Source: Epiperipatus broadwayi (taxonomy: Eukaryota > Onychophora > Udeonychophora > Euonychophora > Peripatidae). From it: 64,000 bases of DNA. The stretch lies in contig JAQFVV010006216.1 in assembly GCA_028023455.1 (NCBI GenBank), positions 3,364,877-3,428,876 of the forward strand, written 5' to 3'. The translations under genes and the position numbers were made by a program. Below the pieces are notes generated by a model. It saw only the letters and a program-made list of their open reading frames with translations. It did no database searches and was not told where the DNA came from. Below, piece by piece: positions 12,373-23,298 of the stretch. The stretch's first letter is position 1; every line of letters starts with the position of its first letter.

Positions 12373-12889
12373 TACTTAAATATTCTGTGTAAATTTTTGA
12401 AATGACAATGGTGAGGTGTAAAACTAATCGGGATATTCTTAACTTGTTAGATGACATGATATTGATTACTATTGAAGGAATACTTCTTTGTTGAATTAAG
12501 CATATGAGATGAATGAATGTTAATAGATTTTCTAAAAAACTATTTTGAGATAAACTTGAATCTGATTTTCATAGATAAGATAGACTGTTTACATCCTTAA
12601 AAGTATCTTAGACATTTTAAAGAGATGCAATATTGATAGCTTTCTTTGATAGGATATGGCTGAAAATAAAATGGATAACTATAGTTAGTCAAGGTTTGAA
12701 TCTTTCACAAAGAAAAATAAAAGAAAGCATCAAAGATAACAAATAAAGAAATTAAGAGATTAGTATATGCTATATATGAACGTATTACATTTCACAGTTT
12801 TTTTATAGCTTCATTGTAAACTCATCTCTGTCTTACTATGTTGTTGTTGTTTTTTTCTCTGAAATTATAGTACCCATAAACGTGTGTTT
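12373..12889. other. AT-rich spacer, nothing recognised
   Basis: No coding signal, repeat or structure stands out. Confidence 0.4.
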
Positions 12890-14150
12890 TTATGTGTCAC
12901 TGCATGATGAAATCCAATTTCTCTGAATCCCAGTCTCTTCTCAACATTACACCAAAAAACATCCTTATTTTACTCATCCAACTATCATGTCTCTTTCTTT
13001 GCCTTTTATAATTTCTTGAGATCTGAGTTAAAACTTCTATTATTAGCATATCTTCTAATAATATGTTCAATTCAGCCATATTTTAATCTATTAATTCTTT
13101 CATCATATATTTTGTTTTCAATCTTTTTTTATTATTCCTAACATCCATCTCTCCATATTTCATTAAGTTATGTGGAGCCTCTTTATTGCTCTAGTTTTAA
13201 GTGTTCAGGTCTCAAACTCATAAGGGAGAACTGATAAAACAGATATATTAAACATTTTCCTTTTCAATGACACACATATTTTCTTTTTAATAGTAAGATT
13301 TCTATCAAAAGCATTTCAACAAAGTTTAATTCTTAATTTTATCCATTTTTCTTCTCTTTGTATTAATAATCTAAAGAAAGTATTTGAAGATAAATTTTTC
13401 TAATTCATGTTTATCAATCTTTACTTTCTTTTTCTAAGAAATACATTGAATATTACTTTAGTCTTTTTAGCATGTCTTGCAATATTTCCTGAACCTTTGA
13501 AGCATTATTTTCAAAAACAACTGTATCATCTATAAAATATAGATTGTTTAAATAATCTTCATTTACTTTTTCTGCCTTAAATATTTTTTATAAAACTATT
13601 GTAAAACGTTTTGGAAATATAGAATCACTATGATATAGTTACTTTTCTCAGTGTTAATCTTCTTAATATCACCAACTAATCTTGATGATTTCTACTGTGT
13701 TTTGATAAATAATTTTCAAAATATGACATTTTCCTGGATCTATATCTTGATGGCCCAAAGCTTTAATCAATGTGGAAATGCTTGTACAAACAGGTAACAT
13801 TTAGTAATCTAGCAAATCCAAAGGATAATGGCAATTCATAATTATTGGTTCTTTCTGTAATTTCTCTCGTGTAATCCACTATGCTAAAACCATTTCTAAA
13901 TCAAGCTTGTTCTTTTTGTTGTTTAGAATACCAAGTTCGCTGTAGACAAGTTGTAATTATTTTAGCAAAGATTTTTGTATAGAACTAATAGAAAACTCAT
14001 AGGTCTGTAATTTTTAAGATTTTCTTTATTGCCTTTTTTAATTAACAATACAGTATTCCCATTGTATTTTATCATCTGGTACATTTTTATCATTTAAGCA
14101 TTTGGTCTATAGTTTTGGCAACAAAAAAAATTTTTTTAATGCGCTTTTTT
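12890..14150 (-). pseudogene. RTE-like LINE reverse transcriptase remnant
   Basis: Read on the minus strand, this is a decayed non-LTR reverse transcriptase with many stops and frameshifts. Motifs in order: KKGNKENLKNYRPMS near 14045-14000 (the K-G-D..NYRPIS block), a FRNGFS block near 13890, and YLNNLYFIDDTVVF near 13560-13520, equivalent to the FADD catalytic motif with FIDD here. The C-terminal open frame at 12897-13079 contains WMSKIRMFFG after an RQRKRHD basic stretch, like the tail of RTE-type LINEs. The apurinic endonuclease domain is missing here; an endonuclease fragment of a similar element lies at 41250-41640. The piece sits antisense upstream of the first host exon, presumably in an intron. 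Confidence 0.7.
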
Positions 14151-14520
14151 TAAAATATCAATAATTCCATTATTCCATGTTTATCTCATCTCTTCATTTT
14201 TAAAATACTTTGCAATTTAGAAAATGTAATAATTGTAGAATGGCACTTTGTTTTTTTTTTGTTCATTATTAGTCTATAAGACTTTACATATTTAAAAATT
14301 TTATTAATTAAATTTTAATTTTGATGCAATGGATTTTTTTTACAATATTTATTATAAGTTTTATTTATAAAAGATTATCTTTTTTTAATAATATTTAGTA
14401 CTTAAGTTGTCTGAGAATCTTAATGTGCTGGATAATTTTAGTTTATGAATTTTTTCACTTACGTTTATATAGTATAGCCTGTAATTTCAGTTTACATTTA
14501 TATATTGATTCTATTATTAG
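14151..14520 (+). other. Intron end upstream of host exon 1
   Basis: Very AT-rich sequence leading to the acceptor TTCTATTATTAG at 14509-14520. No coding signal was seen. Confidence 0.5.
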
Positions 14521-14818
14521 AAGCTCAAGAAGTTGAAAGGCAACATCATAATAAGTCACCTCCATCAACAAATGTCTCAGCAGCTTCGAAGGTAGTGGGT
14601 TCAAAAATTGCCTCAACTCAGAACCATATTAATTCTCAGGAGCCATCATTTGGTCATTCTACAGGATTACAATCTCATAATTTAAACAATTTTAATTCCT
14701 CAAGTCATCAAACAGGGTTCCATTATTCTAGTTCGGGTATTTTACCCCAATCTACCGCCTTCTTACAGGGTCATCATCCTCCAGGTTCACATACACAGTC
14801 TAAATCTACTTATCCTCA
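14521..14818 (+). CDS. Host gene exon 1: Ser/His/Gln-rich linker
   Basis: Internal exon of 298 bp between an acceptor ending TTATTAG and a donor CA|GTAAGT. It begins with two bases of a split codon and ends two bases into a codon, so the upstream exon lies to the left, probably outside the window. It encodes about 98 residues rich in Ser, His, Asn, Gln and Pro (for example FGHSTGLQSHNLNN), with no stop codon, while its surroundings are full of stops. The composition is that of a disordered, low-complexity linker in an RNA-associated protein. The start and product of the gene are not visible here. The GC content is clearly higher than that of the flanking introns. Confidence 0.8.
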
Positions 14819-14908
14819 GTAAGTTTAATTTTACATTTTGGCATTTTTATTTCTGTTTTTTTTTTTTTGACATTTAAATGATAAATGATTTGGATTATAT
14901 TTGTATAG

Positions 14909-14993
14909 GTTTGGTCCTATGTATGACTTAGTTACTTTTTGCAAAATGATGGGTCTTGATATGCCAAATTATCAGTATACTCAAAATCCAAAT
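14909..14993 (+). CDS. Host gene exon 2: first half of dsRBD-like domain
   Basis: An 85-bp exon with acceptor TTTGTATAG and donor AAT|GTAAGT. One base completes the codon split at exon 1, and it ends in phase 0. It encodes 28 residues. PMYDLVTFCKMMGL fits the first helix of a double-stranded-RNA-binding domain (hydrophobic L..FC....L spacing), followed by PNYQYTQNPN, the usual Pro-aromatic turn into strand 1. It is only 90 bp from exon 1, whereas the next exon is 15.4 kb away. The domain assignment rests on pattern and on how it continues in exon 3. Confidence 0.8.
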
Positions 14994-15173
14994 GTAAGTT
15001 TATTAAACCATTTAATGTTTTTTTTTTTTAGCATGTACATTTTCAAAATATGTATCTATAATATACACTTGTTTCTATGATATAAATATAAAAAGTATTG
15101 CTGGTTTGTGTTGAATTCTTGTATTGGGAAAAGCATTTGTTTACTTCATCAATACAAGTCAAGAGTATATATT

Positions 15174-15236
15174 TCACATGCCGTTACATTATTTTTTTTT
15201 AAAATATGTAACGGGCTCACATGCTGTTACATTATT
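15174..15236. repeat. Short tandem duplication at the left edge of copy B
   Basis: CACATGCCGTTACATT plus a T-run at about 15177-15201 is repeated as CACATGCTGTTACATT plus a T-run at about 15217-15245. The second unit lies inside the L-type end of copy B. The first appears to be a local duplication of that end. Confidence 0.55.
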
Positions 15237-17323
15237 TTTTTTTTTAAAAAAAAAAAGTTAAAGTGTAAAAGTTCACAAATAAAAACTTGTTTTTAAGAAT
15301 TAAAAGTTGAAAATTAAAAGTCATCTAAACTCGTATATATATAAAATCGCACAGGTGGAATATTATTAAAAGAAAACTTTAATATTTTATTAGAGTGTCA
15401 AGTATAGATAGACTACATAGATTGCACCCGATAAAGAAAATATTCTATACCCTTTATTTAACCCTAGGCCAAAAGTTTGCAGTCAAACTAACGCTAATCT
15501 ATCTGATATATTGATGTATTCAATGCAACATGAATATGACAGCACAATACCATACTGTCAGAAATGTGCATCTAAACAGCGTGGTTATCTAGAAGAAATG
15601 TCTCTCGTCCAGACAAGAATACTCGTTTTGTCTGGTGAGAAGAACAATAAAAAATAACTCCACAGGAAGGGATTGTGGTCCTTTTTTGCCGACTTACCAT
15701 CTTATTCCATAGGCTAAAGGGGTGATCCAAGGAGCACGGAATACCGTCTGCCTCTGTTGGTCAATAAGGAATGGGACTATTTTGCCCAAGTACGGCATAT
15801 AATATGATCCTGCACGTAGCGGATCTTCGTGCTACATTTACTAATTACACCAATACATCCAACCCATTAACCCAATTTAACTGCGAAACAAATAACCTAA
15901 GATTAAACCTCCCTTAAACTAACATAACTTTACGAATCTATGCAGCCATCCCCACCCAACTTAAATTTGACATGATTTAAAAGTTTTAGCTTAATAAAAA
16001 TAAAAAATCATAATAAACACTCAAAAAGACAAAAAAATTAATGCAAATGATTTAAAAATACATATAATAAAAATAATTATTAATAAATGATTTAGTTTAG
16101 TCAGATAGGAATTCATATTTATATTTAAATACTGGAAAAAGTCTTATATTTAAAGTTCATGAATTATTTAGAGTTCTTACGGTTTAAAAGTCCATACTTT
16201 ATATTTGCTTGTGATTTGGATTCAGTGTTGTTTCTAATTCCCACGACGTCGTGGGAGAGACTGATGTGCTGTTAGCTGTTCTGTTGGTATTCGTCCGGAG
16301 GTTCTTTACTCTAGCTGGTTGCAGGATTTTATTGCAAGACCCTGGGGTCCGCAATATAGGAAAATGATACTTCATTTCTTCTTTTTGAAAAAAACTTAAG
16401 GGATTGAAAATGCATCTTTTCAATCCCTTCTCCAACTCTCCCGGAACTGACTTTATTTCCAAACTTTTCTTTTTTATATCAAAACTCCAAATTAACTGAA
16501 CATGATGTCATGATGATGATGATTCTTTCACTATGGTCCATTTCCTGAGGGATTTTATTGGCTATTCTGTTCTTATTATGTTTATCTCCTATCTGACCTT
16601 TAATTATAAATTTTGAGATGCCCAAAGGCTAGTTTACTTAGACTAATTGACACATGCTTCACGATGTCAAGAAAATGGAGCAATTAATCTTAAACTTTGC
16701 ATAATTTGCATATCATTAATTCACTTAGAGCTATGAAGATGAGAGCACGTCTCTTGAAAGTATTCGCAGAATAGTATAATTTTATTTTGTTTTAAGCATA
16801 AAATAGCTTTGTGTTCAGGTGCAATAGCGCCTATATTATTTTACAAGTATATTTTTTCACGCAAAGTTTTTGAATTACAAGGTTGCACTAGAAGTAATTA
16901 AATTTTGTACATTCTTAAAGATATATTTTTATCTTTAAAACTAAGTTTTTGCTGAAAATTTAGTTTTAAAATACTTTTAATCCATCTGTGCGAACTTATA
17001 AAATAAAAAGTTAAAATGTAAATTAAATCAAATTCTAAAGTAAACATTATACTAAAATAAATAATTCAGAATTTTATATATATGCAAAATAAATGTTTCT
17101 GTATATTGTTAATCTAGCAGTGGCTTATTTTATTTTTTTGATCTTAAAAATTATCTCTGCTGCTCCACAAGCTTGTGATTGGGGCATTAAGGTCGTATTT
17201 ATTTAAATTCTCGATCTTACTGTAAGTACCTGCCGGCCTATATAAATTTTCAGGTGTAATTGGCCTGATGTTGCCCTGACGGCAAAATTATAATGTAAGA
17301 GTCTTTATGTCCCCGACCGTTAT
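15208..17323. mobile_element. TIR element family, copy B (core flipped relative to ends)
   Basis: A 2.1-kb homologue of copies A and C. Its left end is the short L type (GTAACGGGCTCACATG, with the junction TCGCACAGGTGG near 15347). Its right end is the long R type, the reverse complement of the left ends of A and C, including CCACTGCTAGATTAAC-like and GAGCAGCAGAGATAA-like blocks, ending CCGTTATAAT. The core between the junctions runs in the same direction as in A and C (for example GACTACATAGATTGCA near 15411), so the order is L-core-R here and R-core-L in A and C. The core holds a perfect 16-bp palindrome at 16240-16255 and a GGGATTGAA/TTCAATCCC stem at 16401-16428. No transposase was seen. 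Confidence 0.65.
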
Positions 17324-19919
17324 AATATTAAAAATTAATTGGGATACATATTTTAAAATTATCAACAAAATGATTTAAAATTGACATGATCTGTAGGTTG
17401 CATAAAAGAATAATTTAAATTAAGAAAATAATAGCTAAAGATAATATAATTTCTTGTCAATTATTTATAGCCTCTCTAAATAAAAGCTTGATTTAATTCT
17501 AGACTTTTGCAAGCGTACTAGTAATTTTTTTTTTCTTCTTGTGACTTTTTTCATTTTAGTTTATGGATGTATTTACTAATATAAATAAATATAATATTGT
17601 CATTTATTTTCTTTTGTTTACATTTTCACTTATTTGGTATACTTAGCACATCTAATTTTATCACCATATTTTAGTCCTAGACACATGAAATACTTTTTGG
17701 AAACAGTATTTATAGTTAATTTTGTTAATAATTTTTTTGTTAATTGCAGTTGTAGTTTTTTTAGATTTTAAAAAATTCATTTATAATTTGGGATCCATGA
17801 CATTTGTTTTAACATTTTTTTTTCTTATTTCATTTTAGCATAAAGTTCTTGCACATACTGAATAAATTTTAGAAATTAAAAAAATATACATGTTTTATAT
17901 TTTCCACATAATAAAAAGATTTTCTCATCAGGGAATCATCTGACGTTCTTGTTAAGAAAGCATTACATATCATACTATATTAAAAATTCTTATTAATTTT
18001 TTTCATGCTTGCTACAAACTATTGTTTTTTTTTTATTTCAGTGGTATTTTTAATATATTATTATTAGTGTTTACACATTCTTGCATCTGTTCTTTAAAAA
18101 CCTGAAATCTTAAATTTTACATAATTCTATCCCTGAAGATAATCTTCATATAAAGTATCAAAACAAAAATCGAAACTTATATAAAACGTAAAAATTTCAT
18201 TCTTTTTAATAATAATTGCAAGAAGATAAAAGCACAGAAATAATACATACTAGATTAGTATTACTTTATCACTTTTAATTATATCTGATTAACAGATCAA
18301 TTGAATTAAAATCAGGATTAATTGGAAAACAAGAAAAACTTATAATTTACTTTCATTCATTTTTTTTTTTTTTTTTAGAGAAAAACATTCATTCCAGTTT
18401 ATAAATTAAATTTAAAAATTATTAATTTAATATTTATTTATAAAATTATTTAACATTTATATGTAAAATCATTTAAAGTAATCTAATATTACTTCTTGAT
18501 AATTATTAACAACTTTAATATTAAACACATATTTGAACTAATATTTTATTAATTTATATTTTGATTACAAATTTTATATAAAAAATTTTATATTTATATA
18601 TTGACTTTTTTGAACAAATTTTATTTATGTTCCAGAAATAATTTTATTTCCACAGTAAATAGAAATATGATTGATTTAAATCACGTACATTTACACAGAT
18701 ATTGCATTTTTCAAATATGCACTAATTTGTTTATTGATAAAATAATAAAGAAATATATTGTAACAGAAAAAGATCAAATGAAAAGTGTGGTAGTTATCTG
18801 TATCAAAAAGAGGTAAATAACTATATACTGTAACCTCTCCTCCCCTGCGGTTACTTCCCACCTTCCGCACACACACACACCTGCAATCTGCAGAGTAGAT
18901 GGCCTCAGAATCAATGATAATGGGACAACACATTATGAAATGTCAGGATGCCAAATTGCAACTCTAATGAAGACTTTATATATTACTCTTAGTATCGATT
19001 AATAATTGACCTAATTATCTACATTAATACTTTATGAATGGGGTAAACAAATAAAATTTCTAACGAATTAACACTGAGAGCGATATTAATAATAACTTAG
19101 TAACTTATTAAATCTATTGGAGCAGAGGAGAGTCTCAACTCCACACTGAACCCTAAATCTCTAAGCACTCTCCCATCCATCCCTCATCAAAGTCACAATT
19201 AAATTTGAGTAAATTTAAATTATTTCCTGGCCATCATCACAGTTCATCTTTACCATGCTATCGATCATACTTTAGTTTTGCAAATATTAACATTTGCTAA
19301 TTATAAACTTTTTTTATTAATTCCCATTTGCCAACTCTTCGCTACTATATGAAGATCTCATCTCAGAGTTTTAGAATAGCTATGCGTGACAACTTAAATA
19401 CCGATAAGAAGTTATTTGTGATTTCTGAATACTCTCCCAATAATTACAGTTATAGTCGACCTTGGCTTAGTTTAGCCAAACCAATGTCCACTCTCCCTAT
19501 TTCAAAACAATAAATAAACAGAATTTCTGCTATAAATATTTGTTGGTAAAATACCTTGAACACTTCGGTTGTTTAAATTTTTGATTACAAAAGCTCACAA
19601 GGTATTCGAATACAGTGAATGGAGAAGGGGTTTTATGTCCACCCACAGCATTCAATATTATCTGCCAATCCTATTGCATATATTAACTTTAATTTTAGTG
19701 TTGCTAAATTTATTTGATTATGATCCACTTGATTATTATTTGAGTTTGCAGTGTTTGAAATAATTTTCTCTCTTTTAATCATATAATGAAAGCTTTGTAA
19801 GAATCTTGAATATAATAAAATAATATTTCAAGTATTTTATCATAATGCAGTTATAAGTAATTAAAATATAATTAAACAAATATTAGTGTAATGTGATTTA
19901 TGATTGGATTTCTGGAATT
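17324..19919. other. Intron 2 interior, AT-rich, no gene recognised
   Basis: Mostly A/T homopolymer-rich intron. A less AT-rich block at 18825-18910 contains GTAACC..GGTTAC inverted ends and a short CACACACACAC run, but no partner was identified. The short frames here look like chance. Confidence 0.35.
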
Positions 19920-21714
19920 TGTAGGATCCACAAAACATTGAGACACAGACAAGACTTTTATTTAACATTATAAAATTTTATTAACAGTAATAACCTGAAC
20001 ATATTTACATTATTACAAATCTCCATAGCTCTCTCTTTTCTTGAACAGCAACAAAATGTAAAATATAAAACATTATCATATTATTAGCAAGATGGGATTC
20101 ACAACTGCTACGGAATTATCTTTCTTTTCTTACAGATGACTATACTATTCTGACTATCAGTAAGCTACAAAACATACTTAATACTATAACAAACAATTAT
20201 TAACTTATTCTAATCTACTTTTAACTCTAACTTCTTGAATTTTAACTCTATATTACCTTCCTTAGCACATAATTAATGACACTGATCATAAAGAACTCTT
20301 TTAGCTAAGAAATAAACTTATAAATTAGGTATCAATTTGAGCAAATAAATATGCCTTGATAGACTATTTTAAATTTCTTAATATTATAAAGCATTTTCTT
20401 ACTCTTATATTCATAGATGAACTGTTCAAGCGTTAAAGAATTAGCTCTCATGTGGGTCACACTTTCGCATATCTACGCATAGATAATATCCAATTTCCCC
20501 AACAGGAGTAACATTTTATTTAGCTTACCAGTCCAGCGAGGATCTGCTCTGGCGGTAATTTGCAAATTCGATGCACACTGCTTATCACAACAATATATAT
20601 ATATTTTATTTTCCGAATTTGAAATTCAATTCTATAATTTTTATTGACTTTTAACCAGCTATGTAAAGCTAAGCCAGGTGTGATACATCACTACAATAGA
20701 TTGTACTTTAACTCTTACATGCCATAAAAAAAATAATGAACTGATTCTATGATTCTACCAGCAATGTTAACAATATTTATTCTTAATATTCTTCAAACAA
20801 ATATACACTCATAAGGAAAAAGAATTCGGAATCAATATAAGTGTCAGCAATGACCCATAAACGAGAGAGCAACTTCTCATAAGGGCTGAGACATGCTAGG
20901 ACTGGTCGCTAGGCATTCAAACATGGATGGGCTTGCACAAAGCACTATTGCCATTAACACAGAAATCATCTTACAGTGTAACATGAACATATGGTGGGAA
21001 ATTCATCCACAACTTCTAACTACTTCAAATTTTACTAACTACTAAATGAGAGAGCTATACTTCAGCTCAATTGGCCAGGTGGTGATAACTCAACCAACCT
21101 CAAGCATATAAGGTCACTCACCAATCCACACATATATGAGAATTTAAATCAAACTTCTACACACAAAATATAGCACTGATGTATTAGCCAATAATTTTAC
21201 AAGCTTAAATACGCTTACACATAAAATCAATTTATATCTTTAATAACTAGAAATAAGATGTGCATATCGTTCATATAATAATTTTCTCAACTGGGACAGG
21301 GCTATCTCATTCTATCTACAACATGCATTCAAAGATAAGAACATATCAATTTTATTATAACTAAATTTTAAAGTATTAAACCATTCTAATAAACACCTTA
21401 TACACTATATTCTTTCATTCATATTTCTCTTTCATATCATTAGGGTAAAGCAATATTTTATTATTCCAAAGAAGGCATATTTTTAAACTGCTATGCTAAC
21501 TTAACTTTAAAGGAAATAAATATTTCCCTAACACTTGACTTATGCATATAATAAATGGTACTATAATGCATTAAACAAATGGCTTATAGAAACAAATAAC
21601 AGTTAATAAAAAATAATACTTATTGTCTCTTTCCAGTATAGTCGTCCCAAATTCCTTTTGTATTCCTGCAGTGGGAATTATTCCTTAATAGTTCTGTGTG
21701 CACACATTGTCCAA
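19920..21714. mobile_element. Possible solo LTR (1.8 kb)
   Basis: The interval can be bounded by TGTAGGATCC on the left and TGTCCAACA on the right, giving TG..CA-like ends and a length close to that of the 1.85-kb LTRs at 33.2-39.8 kb. An antisense polyadenylation-like region (TTTTATTTAAC) lies near the left end. No matching target-site duplication and no second copy were found, so this is only a suggestion. Confidence 0.2.
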
Positions 21715-22625
21715 CAATTAATCCCTGTAAATTTAAAAGAAACATTTTATTAAGTAATCCACAAGGTTTCTTTATTCAGGAGTGAAGCACCTTTCTCTTT
21801 TCCTTATTAGAATTTGTATTACAAATATATTCTTTTCAGACACACAGAAAATATTCCAGAGAGTTTTGTTTTTAAGATTCACGTTATCCAATTATAGTAT
21901 GATGTTTAATTAGATGAGGCGATAATTTTCTAAATATTGATTTAAATTCCTTTCAGGCACTTTAGGTTTCTTTGAATAGGATTTCATTTACCATTATATA
22001 ATTTAACCAGCTTTATTGTAATTTGTCCATGTGTCGAATGAGTCTTTCGTTCACTACTGCTTATGTTGGCGAAATCAGATAACTTGAGGTATTCTTTCAC
22101 ATAATTATAGCACTATATTCCTTGAAATTCTCAATGGCTTTTGGATATCTCAGTTTGATAAACATATAAAATTTTCTGCCGTATGATAACCATTTGATTT
22201 TCCTTGACACATCAGCTTTCTAAGGCATCGATGATCCAAGCAGCATTTTAGGTTGGATTTAACATATTCATTTGTATTGTAGTTCAGTTCCACACTTTTT
22301 TTTTTATGATGATTATTTTCTTTTCTAAATCCTTTGTAACATGAATAGTAGTATTTATCCATCAATAGAAATGAATAAATAAAATAAACATTCATTAAAC
22401 TTATGGTTTCCGTACTTTTCTTAAAGTAAAATTTTGTCTTTGGCCGATTTTGCATTACCTTCCGATTAATTGTAGCCATGAAATCGTATAAAGAATCAAG
22501 ATGATGATTAATTTCAGGAAGAATTAGTATATGCCTGATCTGGGAAGATTAAGAACGTATCATATGTTCACAATAATACAAATTTTGATTCAAGTTTTCA
22601 GTCAGAGATTGAGCCAGGAACTTAA
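21715..22625. other. Intron interior, nothing recognised
   Basis: A minus-strand open frame of 109 codons (22150-22479) exists, but its length is within chance expectation and it has no recognised domain. Confidence 0.35.
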
Positions 22626-22825
22626 CTGGACCAACTGATGATTGCTGGTTTAGCATGAAATACGTATATTGGTGATTATTTATCTTTTCAGCATATATGT
22701 GCTTGAGTGTATCAGTGTTATTAGATAGAGTAGAGAGTGGTGGGTCATGTGAAAGTCTGTGCTCATATACCCTATATTTCATATATAAACACATGGTATA
22801 TATTAAGCCTGTGTATCAGTTATTA
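22626..22825 (+). repeat. 200-bp direct repeat, left copy
   Basis: Essentially identical to 23099-23298, with one substitution noticed (TATATTTCAT versus TATATTACAT). It starts CTGGACCAACTGATG and ends TATCAGTTATTA. The copies are 473 bp apart with 273 bp of unique sequence between. This is either a partial tandem duplication of a 473-bp unit or the two ends of a very small LTR-type element. The near identity makes it one of the youngest events in the window. Confidence 0.85.
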
Positions 22826-23098
22826 CATTGTAGAGATGTCTGCCCATCCTTGCATATGTATTTAATGGATTATGTCCTGTACATGTGGGGTTCAGATTGA
22901 CCTTGGGTCAACATGGGTGTGACAAGAATCTCGGCCTTAGGGTGGCCTTCGAGCACTCCATCATCGGATTTTCAATTGGATGGATGGTTGAAGAGTTGGA
23001 GTGTGTAGTAGATTGGAGCCAGTCCATTAAAGTATGAAGATTGTCTATCTTAATATATATCTGAGCACTTATAGTATATATGTGTGGGAGATGATAAT

Positions 23099-23298
23099 CT
23101 GGACCAACTGATGATTGCTGGTTTAGCATGAAATACGTATATTGGTGATTATTTATCTTTTCAGCATATATGTGCTTGAGTGTATCAGTGTTATTAGATA
23201 GAGTAGAGAGTGGTGGGTCATGTGAAAGTCTGTGCTCATATACCCTATATTACATATATAAACACATGGTATATATTAAGCCTGTGTATCAGTTATTA
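23099..23298 (+). repeat. 200-bp direct repeat, right copy
   Basis: Partner of 22626-22825. Sequence between the copies lacks any clear primer-binding site next to the left repeat, so a duplication event is somewhat more likely than a miniature LTR element. Confidence 0.85.

Noticed and set aside
22150-22479. 109-codon minus-strand open frame
   Set aside because: Cys-containing but with no recognised domain. In DNA with this stop-codon density, one frame of this length in 64 kb is expected by chance, and no splice or promoter context supports it.
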